DNA of 64,000 bases from the NCBI GenBank assembly GCA_963717705.1, contig CAVQWT010000004.1, forward strand, positions 186,001 to 250,000, in the 5' to 3' direction. The notes below the pieces were generated by a model. It made no database searches. It worked only from the letters and a program-made list of their open reading frames with translations, and had not been told where the DNA came from. Below are positions 1 to 9,702 of this stretch, one piece after another; positions within the stretch are counted from its first letter, which is position 1, and the number at the start of each line of letters is the position of its first letter. The DNA comes from CAVQWT01 sp963717705 (lineage in GTDB: Bacteria > Pseudomonadota > Gammaproteobacteria > Burkholderiales > Casimicrobiaceae). Position numbers and translations under genes: made by a program.

Positions 1-101
1 TTCCGCGCCGGAATTTGTCACGGCGGGGGGGGGGCCGGTCCGGGGCGGCCGGCGCGACCCCGGCGCCTGTCGGCGGGCGGTCCCGTGCCGGCCGCGGGTA
101 T
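1..101. other. No gene recognised at window edge
   Basis: This edge is GC-rich, with a run of ten G residues near position 25. No reading frame resembles a protein I know and no start or RNA gene is visible. It lies just beyond the stop codon of the minus-strand NAD(P)-binding gene, so it may be its 3' untranslated region or the border of the next gene outside the window. Confidence 0.4.
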
Positions 102-764
102 TCAGTCGCCCCCGGCCGCGGCGCCGTCGCGGCGGATGTCCTCGGATTCGACCGCGCGCCGGCCGGCGACGTCGCGATGCGACCACGCGAGCATCGCGCG
201 GGCGACGGTGTCGGCGCCGATCGGGCGGTACCGCGCCGGCAGAGCGAATCCCAGCGGGCGTGCCAGCGCGAGGCCGATGCGCTCGCCCAGGCGCGTCTCG
301 TTGCGCTGGCCGGCGAGCAGCGACGGCCGGAAGGCGATGACCGTCGCAAACGGCAGCGCGCCCAGCGCGGCTTCGAGGTCGCCCTTGACGCGGTTGTAGA
401 AGACGGTGGAGCGCGGGTCCGCGCCGAGCGCCGACACGACGAAGCAGCGGGTGGCACCCGCGGCCAGCGCCATCCGCGCGAGCGTCAGCGGCAACTGGAA
501 GTCGACGGCCCGGAACGCGGCCTGCGAGCCGGCGGCCTTCATCGTCGTGCCGAGGCAGCAGAAGTAGTCGTCGACGGCCGGCAGCGCGAAATCGGCGACG
601 TGGGCGAAGTCGACGACGCCTTGGTGCAGCTTGGGGTGCGGCAGCGACAGCGGACGCCGCGTCAGCGCGACGACGCTGCCGACGTCCGCGTCGTCGAGCA
701 GGCACGACAGCAGGTGGCGGCCGACGAGGCCGGTGGCGCCGGCAATGAGGACACTGCGGCTCAT
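102..764 (-). CDS. NAD(P)-binding atypical SDR oxidoreductase
   Basis: A 220-residue Rossmann-fold protein of the atypical short-chain dehydrogenase group (HTATIP2/TIP30-like, NmrA-like). The nucleotide-binding motif GATGLVG is at residues 9-15 and a YxxxK catalytic pair (YNRVK) is at 123-127, so it is probably an active reductase or epimerase of unknown substrate. The start at 764 was chosen because the Rossmann strand begins immediately after it; the open frame continues upstream to 1205, but that extension is antisense to the DUF2177 region and is not protein-like. It lies downstream of the DUF2177 gene in the same direction. The fold is sure, the substrate is not. Confidence 0.85.
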   Translation of the reverse strand: MSRSVLIAGATGLVGRHLLSCLLDDADVGSVVALTRRPLSLPHPKLHQGVVDFAHVADFALPAVDDYFCCLGTTMKAAGSQAAFRAVDFQLPLTLARMALAAGATRCFVVSALGADPRSTVFYNRVKGDLEAALGALPFATVIAFRPSLLAGQRNETRLGERIGLALARPLGFALPARYRPIGADTVARAMLAWSHRDVAGRRAVESEDIRRDGAAAGGD

Positions 765-865
765 GGTTCGCTCATGGCCATTATCGCTCCTCCGCGCCCG
801 CGCAGCCGGCCCGACCGCGATGGTGGGCCGCCACGCCGCGCCCGGCCTGCGGTCCGAGGGGGACG

Positions 866-1267
866 CTAGCTCGCCGCGCGCGCGCCGAGGAATCCCGCCG
901 CGGCGGCAATCGCCGTCACGACCGTGCCCCAGCCGATGTCGACCAGCGCCATCGGCAGCGTCCAGCCCTTGAGCGTGGCGAGGTTGGTGAGGTCGTAGGT
1001 CGCGTAGCAGAAGAAGCCGAAGAGGGCCCCGTGGAGCACGGCGCTGCCGAGGCTGCCTTCGGCCAGCGCCGGGCGCACGGCGAAGAACACGACCCCGGCA
1101 AGGTACAGCGCATAGAAGATCGCCGCGGCGGTCCAGTTGGGCCGATCGAGCACCAGTGCGCCCACCTGCGACGCGATGAAGCCCTTGGCGACGAAGCCCA
1201 GCCAAAGGAAATCGGCGAGGCAGAAAGCGACAGCGGCGGCAGCGTAGGCGGCGAGGAGGGGAGGCAT
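866..1267 (-). CDS. DUF2177 family membrane protein
   Basis: A 133-residue hydrophobic protein with about four predicted membrane helices (roughly residues 3-25, 45-65, 75-95 and 105-130). The pattern, including the YATYDLTNLATLKGW block near residues 90-104, is that of the DUF2177 family of small inner-membrane proteins, whose function is unknown. In many proteobacteria these genes sit next to short NAD-binding oxidoreductases, as here: the SDR gene follows after 101 bp on the same strand. No export signal other than the first helix is visible. Confidence 0.85.
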   Translation of the reverse strand: MPPLLAAYAAAAVAFCLADFLWLGFVAKGFIASQVGALVLDRPNWTAAAIFYALYLAGVVFFAVRPALAEGSLGSAVLHGALFGFFCYATYDLTNLATLKGWTLPMALVDIGWGTVVTAIAAAAGFLGARAAS

Positions 1268-1325
1268 GGGGGAACCTGTTACGAGCCGATCATTATGGGC
1301 GCGTCCGGGCAGTGATCAAATGCAC

Positions 1326-1331
1326 TAAAAT
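1326..1331 (+). promoter_or_regulatory. Possible -10 element before DUF2628/pilin-like gene
   Basis: The hexamer TAAAAT lies 39 bp upstream of the start at 1370, in a short divergent spacer that is AT-richer than its surroundings. No good -35 hexamer is visible 16-18 bp further upstream. It is the only sigma-70-like element I can see for the rightward group of three genes. Confidence 0.25.
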
Positions 1332-1369
1332 GGCACCCACTGTCAAACCAGACCGAGAGCCCCCATCCG

Positions 1370-2329
1370 ATGACCGCTCCTTCCCGTCCCGCCGCCACCG
1401 CTTCCACGTCGCCATTCGACGTGCCTTCCCTCACCGGCGACACCGTGTGCCTTCCCGGAACGCCGGCCGATCGCGCCGGCGATACCGTCGTCCGTCCCGC
1501 GCTGGCCGTGCTCTACCGGATCGCGGTCGGGCCCGGCGCCGATCGCTACGCGCCGCGTTTTCTATCCTACGAACGCCGCGGCCACGCCCGACCGGGCTGG
1601 CACTGGCCGGCGCTGGTGGCGCCCGCCGCCTGGGCGTTCTACCGGCGGCTGTGGGGAACCGGTGTGCTGTGCACGCTGCTGCCGGTCGCCGGTCTCGCCG
1701 CGTTCATGACCGTCGCGCCGCGGCTCGACGGCTCGGCGCTGCTGTTCTGGAGCGCCGCCGTCGCCAGCGTCTGGCTGCTGCCCAACCTGCTGCCGGCGCT
1801 CTTCGCCGATGCGCTCGTCTACCTCCGTGCGCGGCGCGTGGTCCACGCCGCCGAAGCGAACGGACGCAGTCCCGGCGACGCCGTCAAGCGACTCGCCGCG
1901 TCGCGGCCGACGTCGCCTCTCGCCGGCTTCGTCGGCGGCGGCGGCGCGCTCGCCCTCGCCGCGGCACTGCTCGCGCCGAATCTGGAACTGGTCCAGGCGG
2001 AGCGCGCGGTGCGCACGGAACTCGCGAGCACGCTGGCGGCCGTGAGGACGCTGCAGGGCGACGTCGAGGCGGCGCTGCGCCACTCCGACGCGCTGCCGCG
2101 GCCGTTCGAAGCGCTGCTGACCGTCGTCCGGGCCGGAGGTACGCTGGCGGAATCCGTCGACATCAATCCGGCGACGGGCCGCGTGCGCGTCGCGCTCGGG
2201 GCCGCCGTTCCTGCGCTCGCCGGCAAGGCGATCCTGCTCGCACCGGCGATCGATGCGCGCGACCAGGTGCGCTGGATCTGCGTTGCGGTCGACATCCCGC
2301 GCGCGCTGCTGCCGGCGGATTGCCGGTAG
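1370..2329 (+). CDS. DUF2628 membrane protein with C-terminal pilin-like domain
   Basis: A 319-residue protein of two unlike parts. Residues 60-155 carry the DUF2628 pattern (a FLSYERRG-like segment, then hydrophobic helices at about 80-113 and 122-150). A further hydrophobic segment at 185-203 is followed by a soluble domain like the C-terminal half of type IV pilins: an alpha-helical heptad region (207-240), a beta region around GRVRVALG (270-277), the LAGKAILLAP strand (283-292), and two cysteines at 304 and 318 spaced like the pilin disulfide loop (WIC ... LLPADC). There is no prepilin leader at the N terminus, so the 185-203 helix may act like the pilin stalk. It is followed at once by the ArgB-like gene. 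Function unknown. Confidence 0.7.
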   Translation: MTAPSRPAATASTSPFDVPSLTGDTVCLPGTPADRAGDTVVRPALAVLYRIAVGPGADRYAPRFLSYERRGHARPGWHWPALVAPAAWAFYRRLWGTGVLCTLLPVAGLAAFMTVAPRLDGSALLFWSAAVASVWLLPNLLPALFADALVYLRARRVVHAAEANGRSPGDAVKRLAASRPTSPLAGFVGGGGALALAAALLAPNLELVQAERAVRTELASTLAAVRTLQGDVEAALRHSDALPRPFEALLTVVRAGGTLAESVDINPATGRVRVALGAAVPALAGKAILLAPAIDARDQVRWICVAVDIPRALLPADCR

Positions 2330-2343
2330 CGATCGGCCCGCCC

Positions 2344-3306
2344 GTGTCCGCCGCCGCCCCGGACGCCGCCATTTCGCTCGCCGCCGTTCCCGCGGTGCTG
2401 AAGGCCCGCGTGCTGGCCGAGGCGCTGCCGTTCCTGCTGGGGTATCACGGCAAGACGCTGGTCATCCGCTTCGGCGGCGCGGCGATGACCGATCCCGTGC
2501 TGAAGGACGGGTTCGCGCGCGACGTCGCGCTGCTGCGGCTCGTCGGCATGAACCCGATCGTCGTCCACGGCGGCGGCTGGCGCATCGACGACCTGATGCG
2601 CCAGGTCGGCCTCGAGCGCCGCGAGTACCGCGGCCATCGGGTGATCGACGCCGCGACGCTCAACGTGATCGAGATGGCGCTGGGCGAGCTCAACCAGGAG
2701 CTGGTCGGGCTGATCAACCGGCATGGCGGCAAGGCGGTGGGTCTCAACGGCCAGGATGGACGGTTCATCCACGCGCGGCCGATGACGCTGCCGGCCGGCG
2801 GCAACGGCGAAGCCGCGCCCGATCTCGGCTTCGTCGGCGACGTCGAGCGGATCGATCCCGACATCGTCGACCTGCTGGTGTCGCGCGACTTCATCCCGGT
2901 GGTGCTGCCGATCGGCGTCGGCAGCGACGGCACCGCGTACCACATCAACTCCGACCTGGTTGCCGGCGAGCTCGCCCGCACGCTGCACGCGGAAAAGCTG
3001 ATCCTGATGACCAACGTGCCCGGGGTGCGCGGCCGCGACGGTCGCCTCGCCTACGTGCTCACGGCGAACGAGGTCGAGTCGCTGCTGGCCGAAGGCGTCA
3101 TCGACGACGCGATGCTGCCGCGCGTCGCCGCCGCGCTGGCCGCGGTGCGCGAGGGCGTGCGCTCGGTGCACATCATCGACGGGGGCGTCGACAGCGCATT
3201 GCTGCTCGAAGTGCTGACCAACGAGGGCGTGGGCACGGCGGTCCGCTCCGACGCGGGTCCGCATTTCCTTGCCGACAGCCGCAGCTACCTCCAACCTGCC
3301 GGCTGA
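2344..3306 (+). CDS. ArgB-like amino-acid kinase family protein, altered active site
   Basis: A 320-residue protein aligned from memory with the N-acetylglutamate kinase (ArgB) of betaproteobacteria over its whole length: HGKTLVIRFGG (35-45), HGGG (75-78), RVID (99-102), INSDLVAGE (201-209), MTNVPG (222-227). Two lysines that bind and stabilise the transferred phosphate in E. coli NAGK (K8 and K217) align with Arg42 and Arg260, and the GGNAM and GGGPQI motifs read GGAAM and GGGWRI. It is probably a paralogue with changed chemistry or a regulatory role, not the main ArgB. The GTG start at 2344 sits 14 bp after the upstream stop; a TTG at 2320 is an alternative. The ribosome-binding site is weak. 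Confidence 0.75.
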   Translation: MSAAAPDAAISLAAVPAVLKARVLAEALPFLLGYHGKTLVIRFGGAAMTDPVLKDGFARDVALLRLVGMNPIVVHGGGWRIDDLMRQVGLERREYRGHRVIDAATLNVIEMALGELNQELVGLINRHGGKAVGLNGQDGRFIHARPMTLPAGGNGEAAPDLGFVGDVERIDPDIVDLLVSRDFIPVVLPIGVGSDGTAYHINSDLVAGELARTLHAEKLILMTNVPGVRGRDGRLAYVLTANEVESLLAEGVIDDAMLPRVAAALAAVREGVRSVHIIDGGVDSALLLEVLTNEGVGTAVRSDAGPHFLADSRSYLQPAG

Positions 3307-3329
3307 CGGCGGCCCCGCGGCCCGCGGCG

Positions 3330-4085
3330 ATGGCGTCGTCGATAGAGGTCAGCGAGGAAGCAGGCGTGCGCTACCTGCACTTCGGCTCGCGCTGGGTGCA
3401 GGGCGCGATGCGGGTGCAGCGGCCGTGGGCGCTGGAGCTCGAGTACACGCGCGAGATGCTGCTGCCGCTGGTGCTGAGGCCGGAGTCCGAATGGCCGCGG
3501 AGCGTGCTGCTGATCGGGCTGGGCGCGGGGTCGCTGGCGAAGTTCCTCTACCGGCACCGCCCGCAGGCCGCGCTGACCGCCGTCGAGCTGTCGCCGCAGG
3601 TGGTCGCCGCCGCAGCGCAGTTCTTCAGGCTGCCCGACGACCCGGCACGGCTCGCAGTCGAGGTCGGCGACGGCGCGGCCTTCGTCGCGACGACGACGCG
3701 ACGCTACGACCTGATCCTGCTCGACGGATTCGACGGGCGCGGCAGGGCGGGGACGCTCGACACCCCGGAGTTCTACCGCGCCGCGCGGCAGCGGTTGAGC
3801 GCCAGCGGCTTCCTGGTGGCGAACCTGCTCGACCGCGGGCGCGGCGTGGGCGCGAGCGTCGCGCGCATCGTCGACGCCTTCGACCAGCGCGCGCTGATCC
3901 TGCCGCCGTCCGACAGTGGCAACACGGTGGCGATCGCCGCCGGCGGCCGCAGCGTCACCGTCGAGCTGCTGCAGCTCACCGATCGGGCGCGGGAACTGAA
4001 GCGCGCGACGGGGCTCAACCTCGCGCCGACCGTCGCCCGCTTCGCCGCGGCATTCGGCGGACCCGGGGCGGCGCTCGAACTCTAG
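3330..4085 (+). CDS. Spermidine synthase-like methyltransferase-fold protein
   Basis: A 251-residue protein with the spermidine-synthase Rossmann core: LLIGLGAGSLAKF (near residues 60-72) for the adenosyl ligand, the acidic end of strand 2 in AVELSP, and ILLDGFDGRG near 128-137 where polyamine synthases carry their catalytic aspartate. It lacks the N-terminal tetramerisation domain length of SpeE (about 285 residues), and such short forms are often annotated only as spermidine-synthase-like. The start ATG at 3330 is 23 bp after the ArgB-like stop. It closes a rightward three-gene group and converges on the next gene. Polyamine substrate unproven. Confidence 0.75.
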   Translation: MASSIEVSEEAGVRYLHFGSRWVQGAMRVQRPWALELEYTREMLLPLVLRPESEWPRSVLLIGLGAGSLAKFLYRHRPQAALTAVELSPQVVAAAAQFFRLPDDPARLAVEVGDGAAFVATTTRRYDLILLDGFDGRGRAGTLDTPEFYRAARQRLSASGFLVANLLDRGRGVGASVARIVDAFDQRALILPPSDSGNTVAIAAGGRSVTVELLQLTDRARELKRATGLNLAPTVARFAAAFGGPGAALEL

Positions 4086-4095
4086 CGGCGGACGG

Positions 4096-4725
4096 TCAGG
4101 GCTCGGCCTGGTAGCTGACCGCGAACGGGCGCGGCAGGTCGATGAGGCCGGTGACCAGGCGCAGGCGGACGAAGGTGCTGAGCCCGCCGAAGGCATCGCG
4201 GATCGCCTGCACGCCCTCGGCCTTACCGATCGTCCGCCAGCGCGCGCGCTGCGACGCGGGCCGATTGCCGACGACCAACCCGAGCGGCAGCTCGTCGAGG
4301 TGCGGGTCGCGGCTCATGTAGGCGCCGAAGGGCGCCACCGCCTCGATGATCAGCGGGTTGCGGGTCCACTCGGCGTTGACCTCGCGCGCGAGGTCGACCG
4401 CCTGTCCGAGCAGCAGCTTTGCGCGCGGGCGCGGCAGCGGCTCGACGATGCGGGCGGCGGCGAACTCGTAGAAGCGGTCGGTGATCCGGTAGTCGCGCTC
4501 GTCGGCCCGCGGCTGGAGCAGGCCGCCTTCGACCATGCCCTCGACCAGCGAGCGTGCGTCGATCGTGTCGACGCCGAAATCGACGCGCAGCTGCGAGTCG
4601 GTGACGCGCGCGCGGTCGCGGGGCAGCCCGACGACGCGGGAAAGCACGCGTCCCGTGGCCGCGCGCAGCGTGACGGCGTCGAGGCCGAAATAGCGACGGT
4701 GGGTGACGAGGGTTCGTACTCGCAT
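4096..4725 (-). CDS. Hypothetical protein, possible winged-helix plus degenerate nucleotidyltransferase
   Basis: A 209-residue protein that I do not recognise as a named family. Residues about 25-95 read like a winged-helix domain (helix, recognition-type helix around DARSLVEGMVEGGLL, then a short hairpin). Residues 115-170 resemble the start of a minimal nucleotidyltransferase (helix, then APFGAYMSRDPHLDELPLGLVV, where active enzymes have GS...D.D), but serine and the paired aspartates are not in place, so it may be catalytically dead. Start at 4725 is preferred over an upstream ATG at 4764 because the added residues are low-complexity. Converges with the spermidine-synthase-like gene. Confidence 0.6.
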   Translation of the reverse strand: MRVRTLVTHRRYFGLDAVTLRAATGRVLSRVVGLPRDRARVTDSQLRVDFGVDTIDARSLVEGMVEGGLLQPRADERDYRITDRFYEFAAARIVEPLPRPRAKLLLGQAVDLAREVNAEWTRNPLIIEAVAPFGAYMSRDPHLDELPLGLVVGNRPASQRARWRTIGKAEGVQAIRDAFGGLSTFVRLRLVTGLIDLPRPFAVSYQAEP

Positions 4726-5082
4726 GGGTCGGTGTCGTCCGGAATGGAGGGTCGGGGCCGGCACAGCGGGGTCGGCGGGCTATGACATTAGCATGAAATG
4801 GCGGAGGCGCAACAGGGGGGGCGGGACCGGCCCCCACCCGGGTTGCCCCCGCCCGGCCGGGGCGGGATGATGGCGGGCCGGGGCCGTCCCGGCGCTGCCC
4901 GTCCCGAAGAGGTCCCGCCATGCGCCCCGACGCTGTCCCCCTGCTGCAGGCCGCGGCCCGCGCCGCGCGTGCCGCCTTGGCCAGAACACCGGCGACGTCG
5001 GCCGCTACGATCCCGCGGCGAAGGCGTGGCGCGAGTGGAGGCTGCCCGGGGACGCACTGCCTGGTGACGCACGCACGTATTC
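4726..5082. other. Intergenic stretch with a gene remnant and no intact gene
   Basis: These 357 bases separate the start of the hypothetical gene at 4725 from the stop of katG. The first half is low-complexity G/C runs around position 4810-4870. The second half holds the beta-propeller lyase remnant listed separately. The short spell TGACATTAGCATG around 4782-4794 is the only AT-leaning part and could hold the promoter of the minus-strand gene at 4725. Confidence 0.5.
4973..5050 (+). pseudogene. Remnant of streptogramin-lyase-like (Vgb) beta-propeller
   Basis: In the frame whose codons start at 4988, the DNA reads GQNTGDVGRYDPAAKAWREW followed by RLPG. This is one blade of the virginiamycin B lyase/SMP-30-like propeller, whose repeats commonly read GQ..G.IGR.DP.TG...EW.LP. 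No start codon, no second blade and no continuous frame exist on either side, so only about 25 codons survive. It appears to be the debris of a lost gene next to katG. The match is from pattern memory and short. Confidence 0.45.
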
Positions 5083-7317
<2,235 letters not shown>

Positions 7318-7381
7318 CTCGTCGTCTCCATTTTTCGGCAGGAACGGGACGAACGTTAACCGGGGGCAGACGATAGAACAA

Positions 7382-7418
7382 ATTGTTTGTTTGTATTCTG
7401 TTGATATATGGAAACTAT
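7382..7418 (-). promoter_or_regulatory. OxyR-like binding site upstream of katG
   Basis: Two 15-bp half-operators separated by 7 bp fit the OxyR pattern ATAGnTnnnAnCTAT. The 7404-7418 copy, ATATATGGAAACTAT, differs from the fixed positions only once. The 7382-7396 copy, ATTGTTTGTTTGTAT, differs at about three. The whole tract is strikingly AT-rich against the genome. On the minus strand it would overlap the -35 region of a -10-like TATCGT at 7370-7375, the usual geometry for OxyR activation of katG. Known regulation of katG by OxyR supports the call; the site itself is inferred. Confidence 0.5.
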
Positions 7419-7549
7419 GGGTGGCCATGCGGCGCGGCAGTGGCGGGCCCTTGGCCGCAACGCCCCGGACAGCGTCAAGGAGCCCGGGCACCGCGCCGCG
7501 GTAACATGGCGCCCGAACGTTGCCCGCTGCGGCGACACGAATCTCCTCC

Positions 7550-8104
7550 ATGGCACTCAAATCGACGATCTACCGGGCCGAACTCGCGGTGGCCGACATC
7601 GACCGCGGCTACTACCGCGACCACACGCTGACGCTGGCGCGGCACCCGTCCGAGACCGACGAGCGGATGATGGTGCGCCTGCTCGCGTTCGCGCTGCACG
7701 CCGACGATGCGCTGGCCTTCGGCCGCGGCATCAGCACCGAGGACGAACCCGACCTGTGGCGCCGCGACCTCACCGGCGTCATCGAGCAGTGGATCGACGT
7801 GGGGCTGCCCGACGAGAGCGTCGTGCGCAAGGCCTGCGGCCGCGCCGGCGAGGTATTCGTCTATGCCTACGGCGGGCGTGCCGTCGGCCTGTGGTGGGAC
7901 AAGGCACGCGAGAAGTTCGAGCGGCAGGAGCGGCTCGCCGTCAGCGAGGTCCCGCTGGAGGCGAGCCGTGCGCTCGCGGGCCTCGCGGCGCGCTCGATGC
8001 GCCTGCAGTGCACGATCCAGGAAGGGCACGTCTTCTTCAGCGACGGCGCGGCATCGGTGCCGATCGAACTCAGGGTGCTCAAGGCCGCGGCGGATGCCCG
8101 CTGA
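7550..8104 (+). CDS. yaeQ: YaeQ family protein
   Basis: A 184-residue protein matching the YaeQ family (E. coli YaeQ is 181 residues) over its length: it opens with MALKSTIYRAEL, contains RLLAFALHADDALAFGRG near residues 45-62, and ends with the IPIEL-type strand seen in the family. YaeQ has a restriction-endonuclease-like fold; E. coli YaeQ was once linked to transcript elongation, but its biochemical role is not settled. Cytoplasmic, no signal. The start at 7550 was chosen because the family begins there. It is divergent from katG, sharing the 232-bp spacer that holds the OxyR-like site. Confidence 0.92.
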   Translation: MALKSTIYRAELAVADIDRGYYRDHTLTLARHPSETDERMMVRLLAFALHADDALAFGRGISTEDEPDLWRRDLTGVIEQWIDVGLPDESVVRKACGRAGEVFVYAYGGRAVGLWWDKAREKFERQERLAVSEVPLEASRALAGLAARSMRLQCTIQEGHVFFSDGAASVPIELRVLKAAADAR

Positions 8105-8218
8105 GCGCTCCGCGGCGTTTGCGCCGGCAACGCGGGTGCCCGACAATGTGCAGGCGGGGGCGAGCCGCGATCGGCTCCGCTGGCGATCCAGCCCCGAAAC
8201 CGACGACAGGAGACGCGC

Positions 8219-8362
8219 ATGAGCAAAGGCAAGGGTGGCACCCCGTTCCCCGGTCCCAAGGGCAAGTCAGGCGCGCCCGCCGCGCCGCAGCCGCCGCGCC
8301 CGCGCGCGCCGTCCGTGCCGCGCGTCGCCGTGCGGATGAAGGCGAGTCCGAAGGGGCGGTAG
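8219..8362 (+). CDS. Small basic Pro/Lys/Arg-rich protein
   Basis: A 47-codon frame, MSKGKGGTPFPGPKGKSG onward, ending in MKASPKGR. It has a strong ribosome-binding site (ACAGGAGACGCGC just before the ATG), which argues that it is translated. The product would be very basic, rich in proline, glycine, lysine and arginine, with no aromatic core apart from one phenylalanine, so it is likely disordered and may bind nucleic acid. No family recognised. It sits 114 bp after yaeQ on the same strand. Confidence 0.5.
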   Translation: MSKGKGGTPFPGPKGKSGAPAAPQPPRPRAPSVPRVAVRMKASPKGR

Positions 8363-8454
8363 GCGGCTCGGCCGGCTGCGCGCGAGGCGAGCGCGCGGCG
8401 GCTTCCGGATCTGCCGCGAAGCCGGGCTTGCGGGTGCCCGCGTAGAATTCGCTC

Positions 8455-9636
8455 ATGTTGATCAACGTGTCACAGGGGGGTCTCGCTGCGCTGTTAGCGC
8501 TGTTCCTGGTCGGGTGGCCGAGTGGGGCTGCGCAGGCCGCCCGCATAAGCGTCGGTACGCAATACGGCGAACCGATCGACCAGGCGCCGATTCAGGTCAG
8601 TCTGCTCGGCAACGGCGGCTATGCGCTCGATTGCAGCAGGCCCCCCGTCGTGCAGCGGCAGGGCGCGCAGTTCACCATCACCGTCCGGAGACATTGGTAC
8701 GGCACCCCGGGCAGCCAGTCCTGCAACAACAATCTCACGGTTCCGTTGGGCACGCTGGCTGTCGGCGCCTATCGCCTTGTCGTCATCGAGCTCGATCAGG
8801 GGACGGGCCTCGAGGCGCAGCGGCAGGACCAGGATTTCGACGTGCTGCCGGTCGAAGGGCGTTGCAGCGAATTGCCGGGGCTTGCGCCGCAGCTCGTCGT
8901 CTACCACCGGTCACTGAGTCCGGACGCGTTCATTCGCCGGCTCGCCGACGATCCGGCGTACGCGGAGCTCTTGGGAAATCCAGTCCCTTTGCGGATGGCC
9001 CCGGCGCTTCCCGGCGATACCAGCGTGTGGCTGACCTATCCGCCGCTCGACGACCCTACCGCGCGCCATTTTCTGTTGGACCGGACGGGCGAGTTCAGCG
9101 GCATCGGCCGCAACGCGTATCTTTTCGGCGTGCCGCCAGGCGACACGACGGGAGTATTCGTCGAGTTCTACAACGATCGGCTCGACCACTACTTCTACAC
9201 GTCGGCCGCAAGTGAAATTGCTGCAATTGAAGCGGGACAGGTCGGACCGGGCTGGTCGCGCACCGGCGAAGCCTTCGAGGCCTATGTCAAGCTCGGCCAA
9301 CCCTACGGTCGCGCTCAACGTGTGGGGTACCGCTTCACTGGCCAGCCTGACGTCGGTCCCAGCACCCACGTCTTCACGGTCAACCGGGAGGAGTGCTACA
9401 AACTGGCGCACGACCGCCTCTGGTTGTTCGAAGGTGTCCCCATCGCCGCGTCTCCGGTCGCTCGGGACGGAAACTGCGCGGTACCAGGCGAGATTCCGCT
9501 CCACAGGATATGGAAACCGTTCGGCATCTCGAATCACCGGTTCACCGTCCGACCGGCGATCGTGGATTCCATGGCCCAGCGGGGTTGGGTGAACGAAGGA
9601 CCGGCAATGTGCGTACTGGTGCGTCCGCCGCAATAG
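8455..9636 (+). CDS. Exported DUF5648 domain protein
   Basis: A 393-residue protein with a signal peptide (hydrophobic residues 10-22, likely cleavage near residue 28 after GAAQA). After an Ig-like N-terminal beta region (30-130, cysteines at 63 and 88), residues 230-390 contain the DUF5648 pattern, with VEFYNDRLDHYFYTS, a GPGWSRTGEAFEAY block and later Y-R-F and NHRFTV segments. DUF5648 repeats occur in secreted and cell-surface proteins of proteobacteria and act as unknown recognition modules. Predicted periplasmic or secreted. It stands alone, followed by an aldo/keto reductase remnant in the same frame. Base composition is slightly less GC-rich than its neighbours. Confidence 0.75.
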   Translation: MLINVSQGGLAALLALFLVGWPSGAAQAARISVGTQYGEPIDQAPIQVSLLGNGGYALDCSRPPVVQRQGAQFTITVRRHWYGTPGSQSCNNNLTVPLGTLAVGAYRLVVIELDQGTGLEAQRQDQDFDVLPVEGRCSELPGLAPQLVVYHRSLSPDAFIRRLADDPAYAELLGNPVPLRMAPALPGDTSVWLTYPPLDDPTARHFLLDRTGEFSGIGRNAYLFGVPPGDTTGVFVEFYNDRLDHYFYTSAASEIAAIEAGQVGPGWSRTGEAFEAYVKLGQPYGRAQRVGYRFTGQPDVGPSTHVFTVNREECYKLAHDRLWLFEGVPIAASPVARDGNCAVPGEIPLHRIWKPFGISNHRFTVRPAIVDSMAQRGWVNEGPAMCVLVRPPQ

Positions 9637-9702
9637 GCCGCTTCGTCCCATCGTTCCTCGCGTAGCGATGGAGGGACGCAACCGCGTAGACCTGATCCTC
9701 TC

